A stretch of 64,000 bases of DNA from an uncultured Sphingomonas sp. (GTDB lineage: Bacteria > Pseudomonadota > Alphaproteobacteria > Sphingomonadales > Sphingomonadaceae). Below, piece by piece: positions 10,544-18,009 of the stretch. Where the stretch lies: assembly GCF_902806265.1 (NCBI RefSeq), contig NZ_CADCVZ010000022.1, positions 38,473-102,472 on the forward strand, in the 5' to 3' direction. A program made the translations under genes and the position numbers. Every line of letters starts with the position of its first letter. The stretch's first letter is position 1. The notes below the pieces were generated by a model, which worked only from the letters and a program-made list of their open reading frames with translations, was not told the origin of the DNA and did not search any database.

Positions 10544-11212
10544 ATGAGCATTTTTTCCCGAACCCGGGATATCATGGCAGCGAATTTCACCGAGCTGCTG
10601 GACCGGTCGGAAGACCCCAGCCGGATGATCCGCATGATCATTCTGGAGATGGAAGAAACGCTGGTGGAAACGCGGGCGACCGCCGCCCGCTCGATCGCCG
10701 ACGCCAAGGAAATGCGCCGGGCCATGGTCCGGCTGGAGGGCATCACCGACAGCTGGACCGAAAAGGCCGAGCTGGCGCTGAGCAAGCGGCGGGAAGACCT
10801 CGCCAAGGCCGCGCTGGTTGAGCGGCAAAAGGCATCGGACATGGCCAAAGGGCTGGAAGCCGAGATCGCGGTCGTGGAGACTACGCTCAAGGGCTATGAG
10901 GCGGACATCGCCAAGCTGCAGGGCAAGCTGCGCGAGGCGCGCGCCCGGCAGAACGCCATCGCCACCCGGATCGAGAGCGCCGTCACCCGCGCCAAGGCCC
11001 GCGAGCTGCTGAACGGCAGCCGCACGGACGATGCCTTCTCGAAGTTCGAGCTGCTGGAGCGCCGCGCCGACTTCGCCGAGGGCCGCGCCGATGCGCTGGG
11101 CATGACCGGGCCCAAGAGCCTGGAGGAGGAGATCGCCGAGCTGAAGTCCGAGGAAGCGGTCGACGCCGAACTCGAAGCACTCAAGGCGAAGCTCGCCGCA
11201 AGGGGGAAGTAA
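10544..11212 (+). CDS. pspA: Phage shock protein A
   Basis: 'MSIFSRTRDIMAANFTELLDRSEDPSRMIRMIILEMEETLVETRATAARSIAD', long coiled coil. Confidence 0.97.
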   Translation: MSIFSRTRDIMAANFTELLDRSEDPSRMIRMIILEMEETLVETRATAARSIADAKEMRRAMVRLEGITDSWTEKAELALSKRREDLAKAALVERQKASDMAKGLEAEIAVVETTLKGYEADIAKLQGKLREARARQNAIATRIESAVTRAKARELLNGSRTDDAFSKFELLERRADFAEGRADALGMTGPKSLEEEIAELKSEEAVDAELEALKAKLAARGK

Positions 11213-11215
11213 GTC

Positions 11216-11548
11216 ATGGAAGAAGAATTCATGGGGATGATGATCGGCGCACTTGCCATCATCACCCTGTTCATCGGCCTGCCTTGGCTGATCATGCACT
11301 ACGTCACCCGGTGGAAAACCGCCGCCACCCTGACCGGCTCCGACGAGAAACTGCTAGATGAGCTGCACGACCTGGCCCGCCGTCTCGACGACCGGCTGTG
11401 CTCGATCGAGCGGATCATGACCGCGGAGAACCCGAACTGGCGGCAGCAATGCCTGCCGGAGAACCCGCGGCTGGAGACTTCCACGGCCGACCTCGACGAG
11501 GAACTCGCCCGTTTTTCCTCGCGCACCCGCGACCGGGAGTATCGCTGA
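11216..11548 (+). CDS. pspB: Phage shock protein B
   Basis: N-terminal TM, 'IGLPWLIMHYVTRWKTAATLTGSDEKLLDELHDLARRLDDRLCSIERIM'; follows pspA. Confidence 0.92.
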   Translation: MEEEFMGMMIGALAIITLFIGLPWLIMHYVTRWKTAATLTGSDEKLLDELHDLARRLDDRLCSIERIMTAENPNWRQQCLPENPRLETSTADLDEELARFSSRTRDREYR

Positions 11549-11937
11549 TGGCCACGCAACCACCCAGCCGCACCCGCTTCTACAAGGACCGCCGCCACGG
11601 CAAGGTCATGGGCGTATGCGCCGGCATCGCCGACTACACCGGTTTCGATGTCACCCTGGTACGGATCCTGCTGATCCTCGGCATCTTCATGGGCGGTGGG
11701 GCGCTGATCCCTGTGTACTTCCTCACCGGCTGGATCGCGCAGGAGAAGCCGCGCGAACTTCGTAGCGAAGACCCGGAGGAGCGGCGTTTCTGGCAGGGCG
11801 TGCGTCAGTCGCCGACCCGCACCGCCCGCGACATCCGCGCCCGCCTTCGCGCAATCGACCGCCGCGTGGCTGACGTCGAAAGCTATGTGCTGACCAACAA
11901 TCGCAGCCTCGACCGCGAGATCGAACAGCTTCGATAA
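11548..11937 (+). CDS. pspC: Phage shock protein C (PspC domain)
   Basis: 'RTRFYKDRRHGKVMGVCAGIADYTGFDVTLVRILLILGIFMGGGALIPVYFLTGWIAQEKP'; TGATG overlap with pspB. Confidence 0.94.
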   Translation: MATQPPSRTRFYKDRRHGKVMGVCAGIADYTGFDVTLVRILLILGIFMGGGALIPVYFLTGWIAQEKPRELRSEDPEERRFWQGVRQSPTRTARDIRARLRAIDRRVADVESYVLTNNRSLDREIEQLR

Positions 11938-11959
11938 TAAGACGATTGGGAGAAGGTTG

Positions 11960-12250
11960 ATGGAAAACCCGTGGTTCGTACTTGCCTTTTTCATGATCGT
12001 GGTCGGTCTGCCGGTGATCGCAGGCGTCCTTGCCGACATCTACAAACGGCAACTAAGGTTCAGGGAACGGGAGATGGAGCTCATCGGCTCGCAAACTGCG
12101 GAAAAGGCTGCGCAATATGCTTCGCGCACCGCCGAGCTCGAACAGCGGGTCCGAGTGCTTGAGCAGATCGTCACGGACGGTGGCATGCAGACCGCGGCGC
12201 AGATCGAGGCCCTGCGCGATCGGCCGAGCCTCGGCGAGAGGACCAACTGA
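11960..12250 (+). CDS. Small single-TM coiled-coil protein in psp operon, PspB-like architecture
   Basis: 'MENPWFVLAFFMIVVGLPVIAGVLADIYKRQL' TM segment then 'LEQRVRVLEQIVTDGG...QIEALRDRP'. Confidence 0.8.
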   Translation: MENPWFVLAFFMIVVGLPVIAGVLADIYKRQLRFREREMELIGSQTAEKAAQYASRTAELEQRVRVLEQIVTDGGMQTAAQIEALRDRPSLGERTN

Positions 12251-12504
12251 TGACCGGTGGACAGATGATGGTGGTGCTGATCGTCGCGGTCGTCATGATC
12301 GCTTCGATCATCAAGTCCAGGCATGGGGGCGGGCACGAGCGCCGCTCCTCCGGCCTGCCGGTCACCGCTGATCGTGGCGAAACCGAACGCCTGCGGGAAG
12401 AGGTCAAGCTCCTCAAGGAGCGGCTCCAGGTGCTCGAGCGGATCACGGTGGAAAAGGAGAACAGCCTGGCGCGCGAGATCGAGGAGCTGCGCGAGCGGCC
12501 GTGA
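12250..12504 (+). CDS. Small single-TM coiled-coil protein in psp operon, PspB-like architecture
   Basis: 'MTGGQMMVVLIVAVVMIASIIKSRHGGG' TM segment then 'LREEVKLLKERLQVLERITVEKENSLAREIEELRERP'; TGATG overlap with the previous ORF. Confidence 0.8.
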   Translation: MTGGQMMVVLIVAVVMIASIIKSRHGGGHERRSSGLPVTADRGETERLREEVKLLKERLQVLERITVEKENSLAREIEELRERP

Positions 12505-12561
12505 GCGACCTCCGGGGGGCACGGGGCTGACGCCGAGGCGCGCCCACACTATCTCCCTGCC

Positions 12562-12975
12562 ATGACCATGCTCCGCAATCTTTCCTCGATACTGGACGAT
12601 TATCAGTTGCTTGAGGGTGAAGAGCGTTACCGCCTGCTGATCGACCTTGGCCGTACGCTGGAGCCGATGCCTGAGCCGCTGAAGACGGACGCTACCAAGG
12701 TCCGCGGCTGTTCCGCCTCGGTGTGGCTTTACCCGACGCCGCAGGAGGACGGCCGGCTGCACTTCCTCGCCGACAGCAACGCCGCCATCACCAAGGGGAT
12801 CGTGGCACTGGTATTGAGCGCGGTGCAGGACCGCACGCCACAGGATATTCTAGGCACAAACATCACGGACGCGTTGGAGCCCTTCGACCTGTCGCGCCAG
12901 CTGTCCTCCAACCGGACGCAGGGCATTCCCAACATGATCAACCTCATTCGCGAGACGGCCGAGCGGCTGGCGTGA
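12562..12975 (+). CDS. sufE: SufE family Fe-S cluster assembly protein
   Basis: 'ERYRLLIDLGRTLEPMPEPLKTDATKVRGCSASVWL', conserved Cys context. Confidence 0.93.
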   Translation: MTMLRNLSSILDDYQLLEGEERYRLLIDLGRTLEPMPEPLKTDATKVRGCSASVWLYPTPQEDGRLHFLADSNAAITKGIVALVLSAVQDRTPQDILGTNITDALEPFDLSRQLSSNRTQGIPNMINLIRETAERLA

Positions 12976-13403
12976 GCGACGGCTTCGATCCCGAGCGTTT
13001 CTTTCAGCTCGCCCGCAGCGTCGGCCACGGCCGCGCACTCGGTCTCGAGTATCAGGCTAGCGGCGTCGATTGGGTGGAGCTGGCGCTCCCCTGGCGCTCG
13101 GAACTGGTCAGCCTGCCTGAGACCGGCATTATGGCCACGGGCGCCATCGTCAGCCTAGTCGATACCTGCTCGGGAACTGCCGTCTGGACCCGGCTGGGCG
13201 GCTTCAAGCCGATTGTGACGCTTGACCTCCGGCTGGACTATCTGCGGCCGGCCGTGGCGGGCGAGACGGTGATCGCCCGCTGCGAGTGCTACAAGCTCAC
13301 CCGCAAGGTGGCCTTTGTGCGGGGCGTGGCGCATGGCGGCGATGAAGCGCGGGCAGTCGCGCACAGCGTGGCTACCTTCATGATCACCGACCCGGCGGGC
13401 TGA
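12972..13403 (+). CDS. PaaI/hotdog-fold thioesterase (GTG start)
   Basis: 'GIMATGAIVSLVDTCSGTAVWTRLGGFKPIVTLDLRLDYLRPAVAGETVIARCECYKLTRKVAFVRG'; 4-nt overlap with sufE. Confidence 0.9.
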   Translation: MSDGFDPERFFQLARSVGHGRALGLEYQASGVDWVELALPWRSELVSLPETGIMATGAIVSLVDTCSGTAVWTRLGGFKPIVTLDLRLDYLRPAVAGETVIARCECYKLTRKVAFVRGVAHGGDEARAVAHSVATFMITDPAG

Positions 13404-13938
13404 CGCACTCGGCCTCGCGGCGCTCTTCGGCCTTGCGCAGCACCTCGTAGGCGGCCTGCACCTTTTGAAAAGTCGCAGCGGCGTCCTTGTCCCCGGGCCT
13501 GAGGTCCGGGTGGTTCTCCTTGGCGAGCCGCCGGTGCGCGGCCTTTACGTCCGCGAAGCTGGCATCGCCCTCAAGGTCGAGCACCTCCAGCGCACGCATC
13601 TCGTCACGGCTTCGGCTACCGTCGCCCGGACCGCCCCAGCTCCAATGGGCGGAGCGGCGGAAGCCGTCGGTGCCAGCGCTCTCCGACTGTTCCCGCTCCG
13701 CTGCAGCTTCCGCGTCCAAGCCCTCGAAGTAGTTCCAGTTTTTGTTGTACTCGGCCGCGTGCCCCTCGCAGAAGTACCAGCGATCGCGGCTGTTTGGTGC
13801 CTTGGGGGCGGGCCGGTCACCAGGCAGGGTGCAGCCTTCGCGGTCGCACAGCCGGACCTGCGCGGCATCGCGCGCCGACTTGCCGTACGCCCGCCAGCGC
13901 GGAAAGCCCCAATCGTCCGATCGTCCCTGCCTAGCCAT
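13384..13938 (-). CDS. J-domain (DnaJ-like) protein with N-terminal Cys-containing region
   Basis: 'ALEVLDLEGDASFADVKAAHRRLAKENHPDLRPGDKDAAATFQKVQAAYEVL' J-domain with HPD; N-terminal 'CDREGC...FCEGHAAEYNKNWNYFEGL'. Confidence 0.92.
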   Translation of the reverse strand: MARQGRSDDWGFPRWRAYGKSARDAAQVRLCDREGCTLPGDRPAPKAPNSRDRWYFCEGHAAEYNKNWNYFEGLDAEAAAEREQSESAGTDGFRRSAHWSWGGPGDGSRSRDEMRALEVLDLEGDASFADVKAAHRRLAKENHPDLRPGDKDAAATFQKVQAAYEVLRKAEERREAECVSPPGR

Positions 13939-13976
13939 TAAGCGCCATGTAGACACTGGTGGGCAGGAGTGAAATG

Positions 13977-14370
13977 CCAGGGGACCTATAAGCCGGGTTC
14001 TGTCCATCCACCTGCGCCAAAGGCTTCGGCGGACTGGGCGACCATTCCTCTAGGCCCGTCCTTGCAGACGGGCTCAAGCGACCAACCCGGGCGGCGAGCC
14101 GAAACAAGGCTCATGTGCCGCCCCTATTCGGTCTTGCACCCGGTGGGGTTTACCGTGCCGCACCTGTTGCCAGGCGCGCGGTGCGCTCTTGCCGCACCCG
14201 TTCGCCCTTACCCAGCCGAGGCCAGGCGGTGTATTTTCTGTGGCACTGTCCCTGATCCGCCGACGCCAAGGCTTCGGCGAACCGCCGGGCGTTACCCGGC
14301 ACCGTTGTTCCGTGGAGCCCGGACTTTCCTCGTTGAGCCGAAGCCCACCGCGGCCGCCCGGTCCCCTGAC
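13977..14370 (-). ncRNA. rnpB: RNase P RNA (bacterial class A)
   Basis: Reverse complement contains 'GAGGAAAGTCCGGGCTCC', 'ACAGAAAATACA', 'GGTAAACCCCACCGG', 'AGAGGAATGGTCGCC', 'GGACAGAACCCGGCTTATAGGTCCCC', with 5'/3' ends pairing (GGGGACC/GGTCCCC). Confidence 0.95.
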
Positions 14371-14400
14371 ATGAATAGCATTACCGAGAAAAACTGCTCA

Positions 14401-14478
14401 CGTCATCCCGGCCAGCCCGGATATTCAATCACTTGCCACCCTTCGCGTCTGGGCTCCCGGCCTGCGCCGGGACGAGGA
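14401..14478. repeat. Palindromic intergenic repeat (CGTCATCCCGG ... CTCCCGGCCTGCGCCGGGA)
   Basis: Same family look as 45535..45606; between rnpB and the amidase gene. Confidence 0.5.
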
Positions 14479-14485
14479 AGGACGC

Positions 14486-15193
14486 TCACATCTCACCCAT
14501 CGGCCGGGGCAGCAAAAGGGCTAACAGCTTCGCCCGGCATTCGCCGTCGATGATTCCGTCGATCCGGTTCGGCCGAAACCGCCGCTGAAAGGCGATCACC
14601 GCCTTCACTTGGTCGATCACGTCGTAGCCGAACCGTTCTAATGCCAACAGGAACGCCGCATCGGACCAATAAGGGTCGATCAGGCCGCGCGTCGGGCTTG
14701 GCAACGCGAGCCGCCGCTTGGCCAGTGCCTCCCACGGGAACAACTCGCCCGGGTCTTCCTTCCGCGCCGGAGCGATATCGGAGTGCGCAACCACGTTGCC
14801 GCGCCCGATCCCGTGCCGATCCTTGATGTCGGCCACTAGCGGGATCAGGGCCGCGATCTGCTCGTCGGGGAAGTCGCGATAGCCGAACTCGTGGCCCGGG
14901 TTGACGATCTCGATCCCGATTGAGGCAGAGTTCACGTCGCGGACACCCCGCCAGTAGCTCTTACCGGCATGCCAGGCGCGGCGCTCCTCCTCGACCAGTC
15001 GGTAAACCGTTCCATCCTCGTCGACGCAATAATGGCAGCTCACCTTAGCCTCGTGCGAGGTCAGCCGGCCAAGCGCGCCTTCGGAATCGGGCATGCCGGT
15101 ATAATGGAGCACCAGCATGGTGATCGGCAGCTTGCGCTCATCATGATTTGGTGAGGGACGATCGACGAACTCCACGGCTCGCTGAAAGGGCAC
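14486..15193 (-). CDS. N-acetylmuramoyl-L-alanine amidase (Amidase_2 / AmiD-like)
   Basis: 'LVLHYTGMP', 'VSCHYCVDEDGTVYRLVEEERRAWHAGKSYWRGVRDVNSASIGIEIVNPGH', 'VVAHSDIAPARKEDPGELFPW'. Confidence 0.93.
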   Translation of the reverse strand: MPFQRAVEFVDRPSPNHDERKLPITMLVLHYTGMPDSEGALGRLTSHEAKVSCHYCVDEDGTVYRLVEEERRAWHAGKSYWRGVRDVNSASIGIEIVNPGHEFGYRDFPDEQIAALIPLVADIKDRHGIGRGNVVAHSDIAPARKEDPGELFPWEALAKRRLALPSPTRGLIDPYWSDAAFLLALERFGYDVIDQVKAVIAFQRRFRPNRIDGIIDGECRAKLLALLLPRPMGEM

Positions 15194-15217
15194 GAGCGAG
15201 CGTTCGCGGTCAAGCCC

Positions 15218-16066
15218 TCACGCGACGCGACGCTCCGCGGAGCCCGCGCTGCCGTCCAGCACGTAAAGGCCGCGATTCTCCTTGTCGGCGATCAGCTTCT
15301 TGGTCTGCCCGATAACCGTCTCGCCAGCGCCCAGCATCAGCCAGCCGTCCGGAGTCATGGCCGAGGCCAGCCGTTCGAACGCCCGCTCGCGAGTTTCGGT
15401 ATCGAGGTAGAGCAGCACGTTGCGGCACAGCACGATGTCGAACCCGCCGGGGTGCGGCGGCGGTTCGAGTAGGTTATGAACCTGGAAGCGCACCGGCTTG
15501 CGTAAGCCCTCCACCGCTCTCCAGCCACCCGGTGCTTCCTCGAACCACTTGATCATCTGCGCAATGCCGAGTCCGCGCTGCACTTCGAATTGGGTGTAGG
15601 TGCCCGACCTCGCCCGCTGCACCACCGCGTCCGACACGTCCGTGCCGAGGATATCGACCGTCCAGCCCTGCCATTTCAGCGGCTCTTCGGCAAACAGCAT
15701 GGCCAGCGAGTAAGCCTCCTGCCCGGTCGAGCAGCCGGCCGACCAGATACGCAGCCGCTTGGTGGATGCACGGCGTTTGGCAAGCTCCGGCAAAGCCGAG
15801 CGGGCCAGCGTGTCGAAGGGGGAGCGATCGCGAAAGAAATAGGTTTCGTTGTTCAACAGGGCCTCCACTACGCGGCCGGCGAGGCTGGGCTCCTTGCCCA
15901 TGACGAGAATGGTGATGAGCTCATCGATGCTGGCTATGCCCCGCTCACGGAGCAGATGGTTAAGCGCAGTCTCCAGGCGCCAGCGCCGGTTCAGCGTCAG
16001 CTGCTGGCCCGTGCGCGCCTCCAGCAGGCCGGCGAGGATGCGGCTCGAACTGTCACTTATCACCAC
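15218..16066 (-). CDS. cheR: Chemotaxis methyltransferase CheR
   Basis: 'NNETYFFRDRSPFDTLARSALPEL', 'RIWSAGCSTGQEAYSLAMLF', 'FDIVLCRNVLLYLD'. Confidence 0.95.
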   Translation of the reverse strand: MVISDSSSRILAGLLEARTGQQLTLNRRWRLETALNHLLRERGIASIDELITILVMGKEPSLAGRVVEALLNNETYFFRDRSPFDTLARSALPELAKRRASTKRLRIWSAGCSTGQEAYSLAMLFAEEPLKWQGWTVDILGTDVSDAVVQRARSGTYTQFEVQRGLGIAQMIKWFEEAPGGWRAVEGLRKPVRFQVHNLLEPPPHPGGFDIVLCRNVLLYLDTETRERAFERLASAMTPDGWLMLGAGETVIGQTKKLIADKENRGLYVLDGSAGSAERRVA

Positions 16067-17136
16067 TTGATGTCTCCGGCCTTGGACGCAAGTCGCCGAG
16101 CAATCTTGTCAGGTGGCAGGACGGCGCAGGCGAGTCCCGCCTCCGTCACGGCCTTGGGCATTCCCCATACCGCGCAGGTCGCCTCATCCTGGGCAAGGAC
16201 GGAGCCGCCAGCCGCAACCAGCCGGGCAGACCCGGCCGCACCATCACGGCCCATGCCGGATAGGATTACGCCTACCCCGGTAGCACCGTAGAATTCCGCC
16301 ACCGAGTGCAACATCGGGTCGACTGATGGCAGGCAGCCGCTTGCCGAACGGGTCCGATCCAGCCGCACGGCAGCGCGCCCGCTACGGTTCTCCACGGTCA
16401 GGTGGGCATCGCCGGGCGCGATCAGGATCACGTCGCCTTGCAGCTGCATGCCATCCTGCGCAACGATCGCCTGGCGCCGAGCCGACGCGCCCAGCTGGCG
16501 AGCGAACACCGCCATGAAAGGTGCGGGCAGGTGCTGGGTGACGAGGATCGGGACGCCGATCGCTTCGGGCATAGCAGCGAACATCTGCCCTAAGGCGTGA
16601 ATGCCGCCGGTTGAGGACCCGACTGCCAGGCAGCGCATTGGCTCGGCCGCCATGGCCCGCAGCGGGGTGCTGGTACCCGTCCGACCCGAGCTGCTGCCGG
16701 CGGCCATGCCGAGCGTCCGAAGCTTGCCGAGCAGCACTTCGGAGAAGCGACCATTGAAGCGGCCTATACCGGGCTTCGGCAGCGTGTCCGCCGCGCCCAG
16801 GCCAAGCGCCGCCACCGTCGCTTTTGCGCCCTCTTCGGCCAACGATGAAACCACGATGACCCGCGCTCCCCGCGAGCCGGCCAGGATCATTGGGAGCATC
16901 TTGAGGCCACCGGCCCCCGGCATTTCCAGGTCCAGCAGGATCACGTCGACCGCGACATGCTCGAGAGCATCGAGGGCGTCCTCCGCGGTACCCGCGACGG
17001 CCGCCAACTCGAACCCTCCGTCCGCCTCGACCATGCGCGAGAGAACCGCGCGGGCGACGGTGGAATCGTCGACGATCATCAGCCGGATGGGCCGGGGATG
17101 CCTCGCCGCGACCGGTCTGGCGATCGCAACAGTCAT
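16060..17136 (-). CDS. cheB: Chemotaxis response regulator / glutamate methylesterase CheB
   Basis: REC domain plus 'GSSTGGIHALGQM', 'TQHLPAPFMAVFARQL', 'SGMGRDGAAG'. Confidence 0.95.
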   Translation of the reverse strand: MTVAIARPVAARHPRPIRLMIVDDSTVARAVLSRMVEADGGFELAAVAGTAEDALDALEHVAVDVILLDLEMPGAGGLKMLPMILAGSRGARVIVVSSLAEEGAKATVAALGLGAADTLPKPGIGRFNGRFSEVLLGKLRTLGMAAGSSSGRTGTSTPLRAMAAEPMRCLAVGSSTGGIHALGQMFAAMPEAIGVPILVTQHLPAPFMAVFARQLGASARRQAIVAQDGMQLQGDVILIAPGDAHLTVENRSGRAAVRLDRTRSASGCLPSVDPMLHSVAEFYGATGVGVILSGMGRDGAAGSARLVAAGGSVLAQDEATCAVWGMPKAVTEAGLACAVLPPDKIARRLASKAGDIKW

Positions 17137-17146
17137 GCGTCGCCCC

Positions 17147-17512
17147 TCAGGCGACGCCGACGAGCTGAAGCTTGATGTGCAGCGTCTCGCGATCGAACGG
17201 CTTCATCACATATTCGTCCGCCCCGGCTTCAAGCGCCGCGCGGATATGCGCCATGTCGTTCTCAGTTGTGCAGAATACGACTTTGGGCTGATCCGAATGG
17301 CCGCGCTGGCGAAGCAGCTTCAGGAACTCCATCCCGCTCATCACCGGCATGTTCCAGTCGAGCAGCACCACGTCGGGCATGCTGGTCTCGCAATGATCAA
17401 GCGCTTCCTTGCCGTCGCTGGCTTCCTCCACGCTGAACTCCAGCGCTTCCAGGATGTGACGGGCGACCTTTCGGATCACCTTGGAGTCGTCGACGATGAG
17501 ACAGGTCTTCAT
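17147..17512 (-). CDS. cheY: CheY-like response regulator
   Basis: Single REC: 'MKTCLIVDDSKVIRKVARHILEAL...VVLLDWNMPVMSGMEFLK...VVFCTTEND...EYVMKPFD'. Confidence 0.92.
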   Translation of the reverse strand: MKTCLIVDDSKVIRKVARHILEALEFSVEEASDGKEALDHCETSMPDVVLLDWNMPVMSGMEFLKLLRQRGHSDQPKVVFCTTENDMAHIRAALEAGADEYVMKPFDRETLHIKLQLVGVA

Positions 17513-17571
17513 GATCTCGAGGTTCCCGAAACGCTGATAATAAACTGTAGAGGGCAAGTGTAACGAAGAGC

Positions 17572-18009
17572 TTAAGCCGCGCGCGCCTCCACGCCCTCGA
17601 TCAGCGCGGCGACATCGATCAGCAAAAGAGGCGTTGCGCCCGTCTCCACGAGACCGAGACTGACCGCTTCCCAGCCGCGGCCCATGGCGGCGCGAAGGGG
17701 GGCCGGCTCGGAGCGGGCTTCGACCACGTCCTCGACACTGTCGACCAGCAGGGCATAATGGTGACCGTCGAGCTCGACCACCGCCGCCTCGTGGATGCCA
17801 TCGCTGACGTCGGTGGCGCCCAGCTCCAGCGCCCGCATGCAGTCGATCACCGTCAGCACCCGGCTGCGCAACGCCGACAGGCCGGCCACGTGCGCTGGCG
17901 CCCTCGGGACGGGGATCAGGGTATCGAGCTCGACCACGCTCTCGACCGCGGAGGCCGGCAGTGCGACCTGCTGGCCGCCGATGGTGACCACAAGCAGCAA
18001 CTGGTTCAT
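17572..18009 (-). CDS. cheW: Chemotaxis adaptor CheW
   Basis: 'GGQQVALPASAVESVVELDTLIPVPRAPAHVAGLSALRSRVLTVIDC'. Confidence 0.93.
   Translation of the reverse strand: MNQLLLVVTIGGQQVALPASAVESVVELDTLIPVPRAPAHVAGLSALRSRVLTVIDCMRALELGATDVSDGIHEAAVVELDGHHYALLVDSVEDVVEARSEPAPLRAAMGRGWEAVSLGLVETGATPLLLIDVAALIEGVEARAA

Noticed and set aside
13969-14553. 194-aa plus-strand ORF
   Set aside because: Lies on the RNase P RNA gene (minus strand); the conserved RNA motifs explain the sequence.
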